Position numbers and translations under genes: made by a program. The notes beneath the pieces are model-generated. The model was not told the DNA's origin, ran no database searches, and was given only the letters and a program-made list of their open reading frames with translations. Shown here piece after piece: positions 56,249 through 64,000 of a stretch of 64,000 nt of DNA (the stretch's first letter is position 1; each line of letters begins with the position of its first letter). The stretch covers positions 248,001 to 312,000 of the forward strand of contig CAWDDF010000007.1 in NCBI GenBank assembly GCA_963801035.1. Reading direction: 5' to 3'. The stretch comes from JACCZX01 sp963801035. Lineage in GTDB: Bacteria; Pseudomonadota; Gammaproteobacteria; Burkholderiales; Burkholderiaceae_F.

Positions 56249-56704
56249 CGGTCGCCGTCTTCAGTAGCGCAGCAAGGCTTCACGCTGATGGAGCTGATTA
56301 TCGCGATGGTGATCATTGGCATCTTGACCGCCATCGCGCTTCCCAACTACACGGCCTACATTCAGCGCAGCAACCGTAGCGAAGCTCGCAATCAGTTGCT
56401 GGAGATGTCGGTCTGGATGGAGCGGTGGCGTACGGAGCGCGGACGTTATGACGATCCGGGCAACATCAACAATCCGCCGCCGTCACCGCCATTTCCGGCT
56501 AACTGGGTGCAATCTCCGCCTCTGCCGGCGACCGCAAAGTACACGATCGTGCGGGCGGCGACCGCCACCACCTTTACCTTCACGGCAACGGCAGTCGGGG
56601 TCATGGCAGGCGACGCGTGCACGACGCTGGTGATCGACCAGACGGGTCAACGCACTTTCACTACCGGTGGGGGCGGAACGCAGGATATTTGCTGGAACCG
56701 TTGA
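56249..56704 (+). CDS. pilE: Type IV minor pilin PilE-like, start codon unclear
   Basis: After the cleavage context QQG comes FTLMELIIAMVIIGILTAIALPNYTAYI, a classic type IV pilin N-terminal helix with Glu5. QRSNRSEARNQLLEM and a Cys-containing C-terminus (GDACTT...QDICWN), which can form the disulfide loop, follow. The continuous frame runs to the stop at 56702. No ATG, GTG or TTG occurs in frame just upstream of the leader, so a base was probably lost near the start; the internal ATG at 56288 lies inside the helix and cannot be genuine. It closes the minor-pilin operon. Confidence 0.78.
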   Translation, partial: RSPSSVAQQGFTLMELIIAMVIIGILTAIALPNYTAYIQRSNRSEARNQLLEMSVWMERWRTERGRYDDPGNINNPPPSPPFPANWVQSPPLPATAKYTIVRAATATTFTFTATAVGVMAGDACTTLVIDQTGQRTFTTGGGGTQDICWNR

Positions 56705-56743
56705 CGATTATTTTCTTGTCACGCGGCATGTCATCATCGCTGC

Positions 56744-58034
56744 GTGACCGCTTCGCCTGCCGTCCTCACTATTGAGCCGATTATCCGCGCCTTTGGCGCG
56801 GTTCGATTGCCTGGCTCCAAGAGTATTTCCAATCGGGCCCTACTGTTATCCGCCCTTGCAACGGGCCGCACCCTCATAGTTGATCTGCTTGACGCCGATG
56901 ACACGCGCGTGATGCGCGACGCGTTAGCGAGCTCGGGGTGTCTTTACGCGAGAGGCGGCAGGAATCAGGTCAACGGATGCGCAGGCGGGTTCCCGACACG
57001 GGATGCGAACCTTTTCCTCGGCAACGCCGGTACCGCGTTTCGCTCGCTAACCGCTGCGTTGGCGTTTTCCGGTGGGCGTTACACGACTTGATGGTGTCCG
57101 CGCATGCGCGAGCGGCCGATCGGCGATCTGGTGGATGCATTGAACCGGCTCGGCGCGCGGATCAGTTATCTCGGTCAACCCGGTTTTCCGCCGCTCTTGA
57201 TCGAGCCGGCCTATCAATTGTCGACCGACGAGGTATCGATCAAGGCTGACGTATCGAGTCAGTTTGTCAGTGGATCGCTGATGGCTACGCCGCTCATTGC
57301 GCTTGAGCATGGGCTTCGGCTCTCAATTGACGGCGAGCTGATCTCCGAGCCTTACGTCGAACTCACGTTGACCATCATGCGAGCGTTCGGTATTGACGTG
57401 GCACGCGCATGACAATTGCTTTGTTCGCCAGGCAGTCGTACCGCTCGCCGGGCCGCTTTGTTGTCGAAGGCGATGCTTCGAGTGCTTCGTACTTTCTCGC
57501 GCTTGGCACGATCGCTGCCGGGCCAGTACGCATTGAAGGAGTCGGAAGCACCAGTGTGCAGGGCGACGTTCGGTTCGCTGATGCGCTGAAGAAAATGGGC
57601 GCACAAATAGTATTGGTGAGCAGTACATTGAGGTCCGTGCGCCTGTCAGGAGACGACTGAAGGCTATCGATATCGACTGCAATCACATTCCCGATTCTGC
57701 AATGACGCTGGCAATCGTCGCGTTGTTCGCTGATGGTCCAAGCACGTTGCGCAACATCGGCTCGTGGCGCGTCAAGGAAACCGACCGTATTGCGGCCATG
57801 GCAGCCGAGTTGCGCAAGGTCGGCGCAGAAGTTGATGAAGGTCCCGACTCGATCCGCATCGTTCCGCCGAAACAGTTTCGCGAGGCGACTATCGATACTT
57901 ACGATGATCACCGCATGGCGATGTGTTTTTCGTTGGTGGCTGCTGGCGGCGTTGCGGTTCACATTCGGGATCCTGGATGTGTTGCCAAGACGTTTCCCGA
58001 TTATTTCGAGCGCCTCGCCGAGCTTGTTCGATGA
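56744..58034 (+). pseudogene. aroA: 3-phosphoshikimate 1-carboxyvinyltransferase (EPSP synthase), at least three frameshifts
   Basis: The shikimate-pathway enzyme joining shikimate-3-phosphate and PEP. From GTG 56744 it shows LPGSKSISNRALLLSALA, FLGNAGTAFRSLTAALA, then in other frames MRERPIGDLVDALNRLGA, SSQFVSGSLMATPL, EPYVELTLTIMRAFGI, GDASSASYFLALG. The last part is PDSAMTLAIVALFADGPSTLRNI, RVKETDRIAAMAAELRKVGA and DTYDDHRMAMCFSL, ending at 58034. All domains are present in order and total length (about 430 codons) is right, so the enzyme is probably functional. Its stop overlaps the cmk ATG (ATGA). Confidence 0.86.
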
Positions 58035-58726
58035 GCGATATTCCGGTGGTAGCCATCGACGGGCCCACTGCGTCGGGCAAGGGAACGATTGCGCAACGCG
58101 TGGCCGACGCGCTGCAATTCAATTACCTCGACAGTGGCGCGCTTTATCGGCTCGTGGCGTTGCGTGCTCTGCGGGAAGGGCTTGGTCCTGATGATGCAGA
58201 CCGGTTGTCCGCGGTGGCTGCAGCCATCGCTCCAAATTTTTCTGGTGGACGCGTCAAGTTGGACGGGGAGGACGTAACAGACGCCATTCGCAGCGAGGAC
58301 GTGAGCCAGCTTGCTTCGCGGATAGCCGTTTTGAGCGGCGTCAGGAAGGCCCTGCTCAAGCTGCAGCGATCCCAACGTCGACCACCGGGTCTGGTGGCCG
58401 ATGGGCGTGACATGGGCACGGTTGTCTTTCCAGAGGCGAATCCCAAGATTTACCTGACGGCGAGCGTGCCGGCACGGGCGGATCGCCGCTATAAGCAGTT
58501 GATGGAAAAAGGTTTTTCGGCTAGTATCCCGTCCCTTTCGCAGGAACAGGTCAGGCTCGATATTGAAGCGCGTGACTTGCGGGATGCGCAGCGAGCGGCA
58601 TCGCCATTAAAGCCTGCAGAAGATGCACATTGCATCGATTCTTCCGAGCTGTCGGTCGACGAGGTTGTGGCGCTCGTGTTGAGTCGGTATGCGCAGTCGC
58701 AGAAATTGGCCGGACAACAGAAGTAG
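58031..58726 (+). CDS. cmk: Cytidylate kinase
   Basis: A 231-residue NMP kinase that phosphorylates CMP and dCMP. P-loop GPTASGKGT lies at the N-terminus (AIDGPTASGKGTIAQ). CMP-binding LDSGALYR and VADGRDMGTVVFP, and the LID-region arginines (LDIEARDLRDAQR), are all present. The ATG overlaps the aroA stop. From this gene onward the reading frames become clean again. aroA-cmk-rpsA-ihfB is the usual proteobacterial order. Confidence 0.95.
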   Translation: MSDIPVVAIDGPTASGKGTIAQRVADALQFNYLDSGALYRLVALRALREGLGPDDADRLSAVAAAIAPNFSGGRVKLDGEDVTDAIRSEDVSQLASRIAVLSGVRKALLKLQRSQRRPPGLVADGRDMGTVVFPEANPKIYLTASVPARADRRYKQLMEKGFSASIPSLSQEQVRLDIEARDLRDAQRAASPLKPAEDAHCIDSSELSVDEVVALVLSRYAQSQKLAGQQK

Positions 58727-58825
58727 ATATAAAAACGGGGCAGGGGACTTTCCTCTGCTATTGATCAACACCGCCTCTGGCGCAAGGCCGAGGGCGAGAT
58801 GTTTTTAGGAACTCACCAGGTACGC

Positions 58826-60568
58826 ATGGCATCCCCACAAACGCAAAGCAGCAGCAAAAATAAAGGATTTATCAACAGGCAGACCACCGAGTCCTTCGAC
58901 AGCGAGTCATTCGCTGCACTGTTCGAAGAAAGCCTGAATCGGCAGGAGATGAAGCAGGGCGAGGTGATCACCGCCGAGGTGATCAGGGTTGATTACAACT
59001 TCGTCGTGGTCAACGCGGGTCTCAAATCCGAGGCCTACATCCCGCTGGAAGAATTCAAGAACGATAACGGCGAGCTTGATGTCAAGCCCGGCGATTTCGT
59101 TTCGGTCGCGATCGAATCGCTCGAGAACGGTTACGGCGACACCATTTTGTCGCGCGACAAGGCAAAGCGTCTGTCGGCGTGGATGAATCTCGAAAAGGCT
59201 CTTGAGTCAGCCGAGCTGGTGGCTGGCACGATCACCGGCAAGGTCAAAGGCGGCCTCACGGTGATGATCAATGGCATCCGTGCGTTTCTGCCGGGCTCTT
59301 TGGTCGATACGCGTCCCGTTAAGGACACGACACCGTTCGAGGGCAAGACGATGGACTTCAAGGTCATCAAGCTCGATCGTAAGCGCAATAACGTTGTCGT
59401 TTCACGCCGGGCCGTGGTTGAGGCCAGCATGGGTGAAGAGCGCGCGAAGCTGCTGGATAACCTGAAAGAAGGCGCAATTGTCAAAGGCACGGTAAAGAAC
59501 ATCACCGACTACGGCGCGTTTGTCGATCTCGGCGGCATCGATGGCTTGTTGCATATCACGGACCTCGCGTGGCGCCGCGTGCGTCATCCAAGCGAAGTAG
59601 TTCAGGTTGGCCAGGAAATCACGGCCAAGGTGTTGAAGTTCGACCAGGAGAAGAACCGCGTCTCACTCGGCGTCAAGCAGCTCGGTGAGGATCCGTGGGT
59701 GGGCCTTGCGCGCCGTTATCCGCAAGGTACGCGGCTGTTCGGCAAGATCACCAACATCACCGACTACGGCGCGTTTGTCGAGATCGAGGCGGGCATCGAA
59801 GGTCTGGTGCACGTTTCCGAGATGGACTGGACCAACAAGAACGTCGATCCGAAGAAAGTCGTCAACCTGGGCGATGAAGTCGAAGTGATGGTGCTCGAGA
59901 TCGACGAGGATCGGCGCCGCATTTCACTTGGCATGAAGCAGTGCAAGCCCAATCCGTGGGAAGACTTTGCACAACAGCACAAGAAGGGCGACAAGGTCGG
60001 CGGTGCGATCAAATCGATCACCGACTTTGGCGTATTCATCGGCTTGCCTGGAGGCATTGACGGTCTCGTACACCTATCCGATCTGTCGTGGTCCGAGCCC
60101 GGCGAAGAAGCCGTGCGGCGCTACAAGAAGGGCGACGAGATCGAAGCGATGGTGCTGGCGATCGATACAGAGCGCGAGCGCATTTCGCTTGGCGTCAAGC
60201 AGATGTCCGGCGACCCGTTCACCAACTTCGCTGCCGGCCATGAGAAGGGCGCGATGGTGGAAGGCACCGTCAAGTCGGTTGATGCAAAAGGCGCAGTGAT
60301 CGATCTGGGAAGCGATGTCGAAGGCTTCTTGCGTGCCTCCGAAATTTCGGCCGATCGCGTTGAGGACGCTCGCAATCATCTGAAGGAGGGTGATGCGGTT
60401 AACGCGATGATCATCAACATCGACCGCAAGAATCGCAACATCAACCTGTCGGTAAAAGCGAAGGACAGCGTGGAAACCGCTGCCACCATCGAGCGGATGC
60501 AGTCGGAGGCGCAAACCGGCACCACGAATTTAGGGGCACTGCTAAAAGCGAAGCTAGACAACAAGTAA
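58826..60568 (+). CDS. rpsA: 30S ribosomal protein S1
   Basis: A 580-residue mRNA-binding ribosomal protein with six S1 domains. The N-terminal ribosome-binding segment (ESFAALFEESLNRQEMKQGE) is followed by repeats marked by NITDYGAFVDLGGIDGLLHI, NITDYGAFVEIEAGIEGLVHVSE, SITDFGVFIGLPGGIDGLVHLSD and SVDAKGAVIDLGSDVEGFL. ATG 58826 was chosen; an in-frame ATG at 58799 with GAGG upstream is possible and would add nine residues. The ~100-base leader from cmk could carry the S1 autoregulation site. It is followed by ihfB. Confidence 0.96.
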   Translation: MASPQTQSSSKNKGFINRQTTESFDSESFAALFEESLNRQEMKQGEVITAEVIRVDYNFVVVNAGLKSEAYIPLEEFKNDNGELDVKPGDFVSVAIESLENGYGDTILSRDKAKRLSAWMNLEKALESAELVAGTITGKVKGGLTVMINGIRAFLPGSLVDTRPVKDTTPFEGKTMDFKVIKLDRKRNNVVVSRRAVVEASMGEERAKLLDNLKEGAIVKGTVKNITDYGAFVDLGGIDGLLHITDLAWRRVRHPSEVVQVGQEITAKVLKFDQEKNRVSLGVKQLGEDPWVGLARRYPQGTRLFGKITNITDYGAFVEIEAGIEGLVHVSEMDWTNKNVDPKKVVNLGDEVEVMVLEIDEDRRRISLGMKQCKPNPWEDFAQQHKKGDKVGGAIKSITDFGVFIGLPGGIDGLVHLSDLSWSEPGEEAVRRYKKGDEIEAMVLAIDTERERISLGVKQMSGDPFTNFAAGHEKGAMVEGTVKSVDAKGAVIDLGSDVEGFLRASEISADRVEDARNHLKEGDAVNAMIINIDRKNRNINLSVKAKDSVETAATIERMQSEAQTGTTNLGALLKAKLDNK

Positions 60569-60571
60569 GTT

Positions 60572-60593
60572 GCCGGCGCGCCAGCGCCGGCGC
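60572..60593 (+). terminator. GC-rich hairpin between rpsA and ihfB
   Basis: TGCCGGCGC-GCCA-GCGCCGGCG forms an 8-bp perfect stem right after the rpsA stop, with no T-run. It probably stabilises or punctuates the rpsA-ihfB message rather than ending it. Confidence 0.45.
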
Positions 60594-60613
60594 CCCTGTC
60601 TATGACTAAAACT

Positions 60614-60934
60614 ATGACGAAGTCTGAACTGATTGCGCGTCTGGCGGAGCGCAATCCTCGTTTGGTTGCGCGTGATGCCGACGAAGCAGTCAATACGATG
60701 CTCGATACGATGACCGAAGCCTTATCGACCGGTCATCGCATAGAGATTCGCGGGTTCGGCAGCTTTGCGCTGAACTATCGGCCGCCCCGTGTGGGACGGA
60801 ACCCGAAGTCCGGCGATCGCGTACAGGTGCCGGCAAAGCATGTCCCGCACTTCAAAGCAGGCAAGGAATTGCGTGAGCGGGTCGACGGACATGACGCGAC
60901 CAGCTCTACTGTCAACGGCGAGCTTGACGAGTAG
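60614..60934 (+). CDS. ihfB: Integration host factor subunit beta
   Basis: A 106-residue DNA-bending protein that pairs with IhfA. It starts MTKSELIARLAERNP; an in-frame ATG 12 bases earlier (60602) is the alternative. The DNA-contacting arm is RIEIRGFGSFALNYRPPRVGRNPKSG, with the conserved Pro that intercalates, and VPHFKAGKELRERV closes the domain. Nine to twelve extra residues at the end are variable. IHF assists sigma-54 promoters, one of which lies in this window. It ends at a hairpin terminator. Confidence 0.95.
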   Translation: MTKSELIARLAERNPRLVARDADEAVNTMLDTMTEALSTGHRIEIRGFGSFALNYRPPRVGRNPKSGDRVQVPAKHVPHFKAGKELRERVDGHDATSSTVNGELDE

Positions 60935-60951
60935 CTACAGGTTACGAAAAG

Positions 60952-60981
60952 AAAGCCGCGATTGCCTGCGGCCTTTTTTTT
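60952..60981 (+). terminator. Rho-independent terminator after ihfB
   Basis: GCCGC (60955-60959) pairs with GCGGC (60968-60972) around an 8-base loop and is followed by CTTTTTTTT. It separates ihfB from the lapA-lapB pair. Confidence 0.8.
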
Positions 60982-61031
60982 GCCCGCATTCCCTACAATG
61001 AAGTTATTGTGAATAGCCGAGGGCTCGCCGC

Positions 61032-61367
61032 ATGAAGCTCGCCGCGTGGTTGCTCAAGCTCGGATTTTTCTTGTTGGTGTTGTGGTTCGCACTCCAGAAC
61101 ACGACCCCGGTTCCCGTGCGCTTCAACTCTGAGCTTGTCTTGGAGCATGTACCTTTGATCGTGGTGATGGTGATCTGTGTGGCGATCGGTGCGCTGCTGG
61201 GTGCGTTGGCTCTGTCGCTTCCGATTTACAAGATGCGCCGCGAAGTTGCGCAATTGAGGCGATTGAGTCCAATGCCATCGGCTTCCGAATCATCCGAGGA
61301 GCGCATGGCGAGCGCGGCACGTCAATCGGGCGCGGTAGCTGAACTGGGAACTGGCGAACGGACCTGA
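61032..61367 (+). CDS. lapA: Lipopolysaccharide assembly protein LapA-domain protein
   Basis: A 111-residue inner-membrane protein of the LapA (DUF1049) family. It has two transmembrane helices (LGFFLLVLWFALQNT and VPLIVVMVICVAIGALLGALAL) separated by a short periplasmic strand PVPVRFNSE, then a cytoplasmic coiled tail (YKMRREVAQLRRL). LapA works with LapB and FtsH to control LpxC turnover and LPS synthesis. It is followed 20 bases later by lapB. Confidence 0.9.
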   Translation: MKLAAWLLKLGFFLLVLWFALQNTTPVPVRFNSELVLEHVPLIVVMVICVAIGALLGALALSLPIYKMRREVAQLRRLSPMPSASESSEERMASAARQSGAVAELGTGERT

Positions 61368-61387
61368 CGGCCCGAGAGCCTGGTCAC

Positions 61388-62569
61388 ATGGAGATTGAGC
61401 TTTGGCACCTGCTGGCTCTTCCCTTCCTGTTTGTAGCCGGCTGGCTAGCCCGCGGATTCGAGTCACGCGTCAGTGAAACCGATAACGCCGCATTGCCGCG
61501 GTCGTACTTCCGCGGTCTCAATCACCTGCTAAACGATCAGCCAGACAAGGCGATCGATGCATTCATCGAGGTCGTCAAGCTCAACCCCGAAACGATCGAG
61601 CTGCATCAGGCGCTGGGCAATCTTTTTCGCCGCCGGGGCGAATTCGACCGTGCGGTCCGCATTCACACGCACTTGCTGAATCGGGCGGATCTGCCTGCAC
61701 GGCAGCGATCAAACGCGCTGGAGGAGCTCGGACAGGATTATTTGAAAGCGGGCCTGCTCGACCGTGCCGAAGACGCCTTCATACAGCTCCTTGAAGACCG
61801 GCATCATCGCTTTGACGCGTTGCGCGCACTGGTGCGCATTTATCAAACAGAGCGCGAGTGGCTGAAGGCAGTCGATTGCGCGCGCAAACTGGAAAGCGAA
61901 GCCGGAGAGTCTCACCACGTTGCAATCTCGCATTACTACTGCGAGCTTGCGAGCGATGCCTTGGCACGCAATGCGTTGGATGACGCGCAACGGACGATCG
62001 ATCAGGCGCTCGCGGCCAACCGCAAATCGGTTCGTGCCCTAATACTCAACGGTGACCTTGCGGCCAAGCGCGGGGAGCTGCAAGAAGCACTGCGCCAGTG
62101 GCGCGGCGTCGAGGAAGCTTCTGCTGAGTATGTGCCACTGATCGCGGCTCGCGTCGCTGATGCGATGGCGGCCGAAGGCCGTGAGCAGGATGCACTTGAA
62201 TGGCTCGAGCACGCACTGCGCGAAGCGCCGTCGATTGACCTGCTGGATGTCGTTGCGCATCGCGCGACGGCGTGGCGCGGTGCTGCTGTTGCCGAGAAGC
62301 TGATTTCCAAGGAAACGCAGCGGCATCCGTCGCTACTGGGTTTTGAGCGGCTGCTCGAAGCCCGAATGGCCAATAATCAGAGTAATGGCAAGGACGACGA
62401 TGAACTGCGATTGCTCAGCTCGCTGCTGAGTAATCACACCCAAAAGCTTGCTCGATACCGCTGCAGCAAGTGCGGCTTTCGCGCGCGTGAGTTTCACTGG
62501 AACTGCCCTGGCTGCACGAGTTGGGACAGCTATCCCCCGCGACGTGTCGAGGAACTGGACGTCGCGTGA
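61388..62569 (+). CDS. lapB: Lipopolysaccharide assembly protein LapB (YciM)
   Basis: A 393-residue inner-membrane-anchored regulator. It has an N-terminal helix (WHLLALPFLFVAGWLARG), a run of TPR repeats (YFRGLNHLLNDQPDKAIDAF, LHQALGNLFRRRGEFDRAVRI, LGQDYLKAGLLDRAEDAF), and a C-terminal rubredoxin-like metal site with CxxC pairs (RCSKCGF, WNCPGCTSW). LapB brings LpxC to FtsH for degradation. Both the anchor and rubredoxin module needed for function are present. In related genomes hldE and hldD often follow; here cysM comes next. Confidence 0.94.
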   Translation: MEIELWHLLALPFLFVAGWLARGFESRVSETDNAALPRSYFRGLNHLLNDQPDKAIDAFIEVVKLNPETIELHQALGNLFRRRGEFDRAVRIHTHLLNRADLPARQRSNALEELGQDYLKAGLLDRAEDAFIQLLEDRHHRFDALRALVRIYQTEREWLKAVDCARKLESEAGESHHVAISHYYCELASDALARNALDDAQRTIDQALAANRKSVRALILNGDLAAKRGELQEALRQWRGVEEASAEYVPLIAARVADAMAAEGREQDALEWLEHALREAPSIDLLDVVAHRATAWRGAAVAEKLISKETQRHPSLLGFERLLEARMANNQSNGKDDDELRLLSSLLSNHTQKLARYRCSKCGFRAREFHWNCPGCTSWDSYPPRRVEELDVA

Positions 62570-62574
62570 GCCCT

Positions 62575-62640
62575 CCGCCGGGCCGCCCAAGGAGGGTTCG
62601 CTCCCGCTTGGCGGGACGGCGCGTAGCGCCCAGGGTGCAT
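62575..62640 (+). repeat. REP-like palindromic element between lapB and cysM
   Basis: Two dyads lie back to back. One is an imperfect stem built from GCCGCCCAAG and CTTGGCGGG around a 15-base loop (about 62582-62615). The other is a perfect GGCGC-GTA-GCGCC (62618-62630). The string resembles GC-rich intergenic palindromes scattered in Burkholderiales genomes. Only one copy was noticed in this window, so repetition is inferred. Confidence 0.35.
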
Positions 62641-62641
62641 C

Positions 62642-63576
62642 ATGACTGCGGTCCAACGCAGTGCCTTTCGACAATAGAGCAAACGATCGGCAATACACCG
62701 CTGGTACGGCTGCAGCGCATCGGAGCGGAACAAAGCCTGAGACGCAACAACGTCATTCTCGGCAAACTAGAAGGCAACAACCCGGGCGGATCAGTAAAGG
62801 ACAGGCCCGCCTGGTCGATGATCGTGCGCGCTGAAGAGCGCGGACTCATTCGTCCGGGTGATCGTCTGATCGAGGCGACCAGCGGCAATACAGGTATTGC
62901 CCTTGCAATGATCGCTGCAATGAAGGGCTATCGCATGACGTTGATCATGCCGGATAACCTGAGCTTCGAACGGCGCTCGAGCATGCGCGCGTATGGCGCG
63001 GAGCTTCTGCTGACACCGGCGGCGTCCGGGTCAAACCACGGTGGCATGGAGTACGCGCGAGACTTGGCATTGCAGATGCAAGCGCGGGGCGAAGGCGTCG
63101 TACTCGACCAGTTCGCAAACGAGGACAACCCGCGCGTGCATTACGAGACGACCGGCCCGGAAGTATGGCGTGATACCGACGGCCGCATCACTCACTTTGT
63201 CAGCGCGATGGGGACCACCGGCACCATCATGGGAGTTTCGCGTTATCTGAAAGAAAAGGATTCCGCGATTCGAATCATTGGCGCGCAGCCAGCAGAGGGC
63301 TCGCAAATCCCCGGCATTCGAAAATGGCCCGAGCCATACCTGCCCAAGATCTACGATGCGTCACGTGTGGACCGCATCGAATCGGTAGCGCAAGCCGAGG
63401 CCGAGACGTTCGCTCGACGGCTCGCAGCCGAAGAGGGGATTTTTTGCGGCATCTCGGCCGGTGGAGCGTGCGCGATTGCACTCCGCGTGGCGGCCGAAGT
63501 CCAGAACGCAACGATCGTGTTCATCGTGTGCGATAGGGGCGACCGCTATCTATCAACTGGAGTTTTCCCCGGCTGA
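62642..63576 (+). CDS. cysM: Cysteine synthase B (O-acetylserine sulfhydrylase), start disturbed
   Basis: A PLP enzyme forming cysteine from O-acetylserine with sulfide or thiosulfate. Motifs: TIGNTPLVRL, PLP lysine in NPGGSVKDRPA, TSGNTGIALA, NPRVHYETTGPE, GTTGTIMG, and ISAGGACAIAL. The conserved part begins at TIEQTIG (about 62671). The obvious ATG at 62642 is in another frame; adding one T to the TTT at 62665-62667 would give MTAVQRSAFSTIEQTIGN. Otherwise the frame opens at GTG 62635 or at GTG 62566 overlapping lapB. I give the ATG as most likely start. Confidence 0.88.
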
Positions 63577-63584
63577 CACATCCG

Positions 63585-64000
63585 TCATGCGACAGCAACG
63601 GGCACTTTGCCGATCTTCGCCTGCCATTCGCGTGGGCCGGTTTGATGCACTGAAGTGCCGTCAGCGCTGACTGCGACTGTTACCGGCATGTCGCGTACAT
63701 CGAACTCGTAGATCGCTTCCATCCCGAGATCCGCGAAAGCGACAACCTTGGCGCTCTTGATCGCTTTCGCGACCAGATACGCAGCGCCACCGACGGCCAT
63801 CAGGTAGGCGCTCTTGTGCTTTCGTATTGCTTCAATCGCTACCGGGCCGCGCTCGGCCTTGCCGATCATCGCGATCAAACCTGTCTGCGCAAGCATCATG
63901 TCGGTGAACTTATCCATTCGCGTTGAAGTCGTTGGACCGGCGGGACCGACCACTTCGCTGCGCACCGGATCGACAGGTCCGACGTAGTAAATCACGCGAT
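63585..64000 (-). CDS. Class I fumarate hydratase / tartrate dehydratase beta domain (3' part)
   Basis: A 3' fragment on the minus strand; the 5' end lies past the window. About 137 residues of the C-terminal beta (fumarase C-terminal) domain are visible: YYVGPVDPVRSEVVGPAGPTTSTRMDKF, the glycine-rich AMIGKAERGP, VGGAAYLVAKAIK, and FADLGMEAIYEFDV near the end. This is typical of the oxygen-sensitive iron-sulfur fumarases, converting fumarate and malate in the TCA cycle; L-tartrate dehydratase has a related domain. It converges with cysM, 8 bases apart. Confidence 0.9.
   Translation of the reverse strand, partial: RVIYYVGPVDPVRSEVVGPAGPTTSTRMDKFTDMMLAQTGLIAMIGKAERGPVAIEAIRKHKSAYLMAVGGAAYLVAKAIKSAKVVAFADLGMEAIYEFDVRDMPVTVAVSADGTSVHQTGPREWQAKIGKVPVAVA

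Overview
The window reads as a chromosomal segment of a betaproteobacterium, most likely Burkholderiales-like. It is GC-rich (judged by eye) and densely coding. Gene orders are typical of that class: rpsU-yqeY-dnaG-rpoD-tRNA, coaBC-lspA-ileS-ribF, rpmB-rpmG-radC, and gyrA-pheA-hisC-tyrA-...-aroA-cmk-rpsA-ihfB-lapA-lapB. No prophage, insertion sequence or CRISPR array was seen. The assignment rests on gene order and protein style only.

Layout. 1-3 kb: the 3' end of clpA, a strong terminator, then a flavocytochrome c / sulfide dehydrogenase pair (fccA-fccB). 3-9.6 kb, minus strand: ribF-ileS-lspA-coaBC-(two-TM protein)-dut. 9.7-14.6 kb: purN-rsmB-mscS-type channel, then a fatty acid desaturase. 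14.6-15.8 kb, minus: radC, rpmB-rpmG. 15.8-19.6 kb: ispH, a periplasmic chalcone-isomerase-like protein, ogt, xerD, plsY. tsaD is convergent. 20.6-27.5 kb: rpsU, yqeY, dnaG, rpoD, a CAU-anticodon tRNA, and a RhlE-type RNA helicase. 27.5-35.1 kb: an accessory catabolic island. It holds a divergent SDR, a Liv-type ABC importer whose permease and two ATPases are fused into one polypeptide, a lambda-crystallin-type 3-hydroxyacid dehydrogenase and a BKACE enzyme. 35.1-38.1 kb: metY with a CoA-binding domain gene, then a PEP-CTERM exoprotein behind a good sigma-54 promoter. 38.2-42.4 kb: tmRNA, gph, ubiG, ompA, an MTA/SAH-deaminase-type hydrolase. 42.5-64 kb: gyrA, pheA, hisC, tyrA, a BamE-like lipoprotein, a minor-pilin/PilY1 operon, aroA, cmk, rpsA, ihfB, lapAB, cysM and a class I fumarase (partial, convergent).

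Reading-frame quality matters here. Five genes between 10 and 46.3 kb (rsmB, rhlE, livK-like, metY, pheA) each become full length if one or two single bases are removed. From about 46 to 57.7 kb almost every gene (pheA, hisC, tyrA, fimT, pilV, pilW, pilX, pilY1, aroA) carries multiple single-base indels, yet the protein family stays readable across frames. cmk, rpsA and later genes are clean, apart from a probable one-base loss at the cysM start. I interpret this mainly as poor consensus sequence rather than gene decay. Genes with one or two indels are typed CDS and heavily broken ones pseudogene; both types may be intact in the real organism.

How the genes cooperate: the 28-35 kb island looks like an importer feeding a hydroxy-acid dehydrogenase and a beta-keto-acid cleavage enzyme that consumes acetyl-CoA. 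The 45-58 kb block is the aromatic amino acid supraoperon (pheA, hisC, tyrA, aroA) interrupted by a type IV pilus minor-pilin operon. The 20.7-26 kb block is the macromolecular-synthesis operon (S21, primase, sigma-70).
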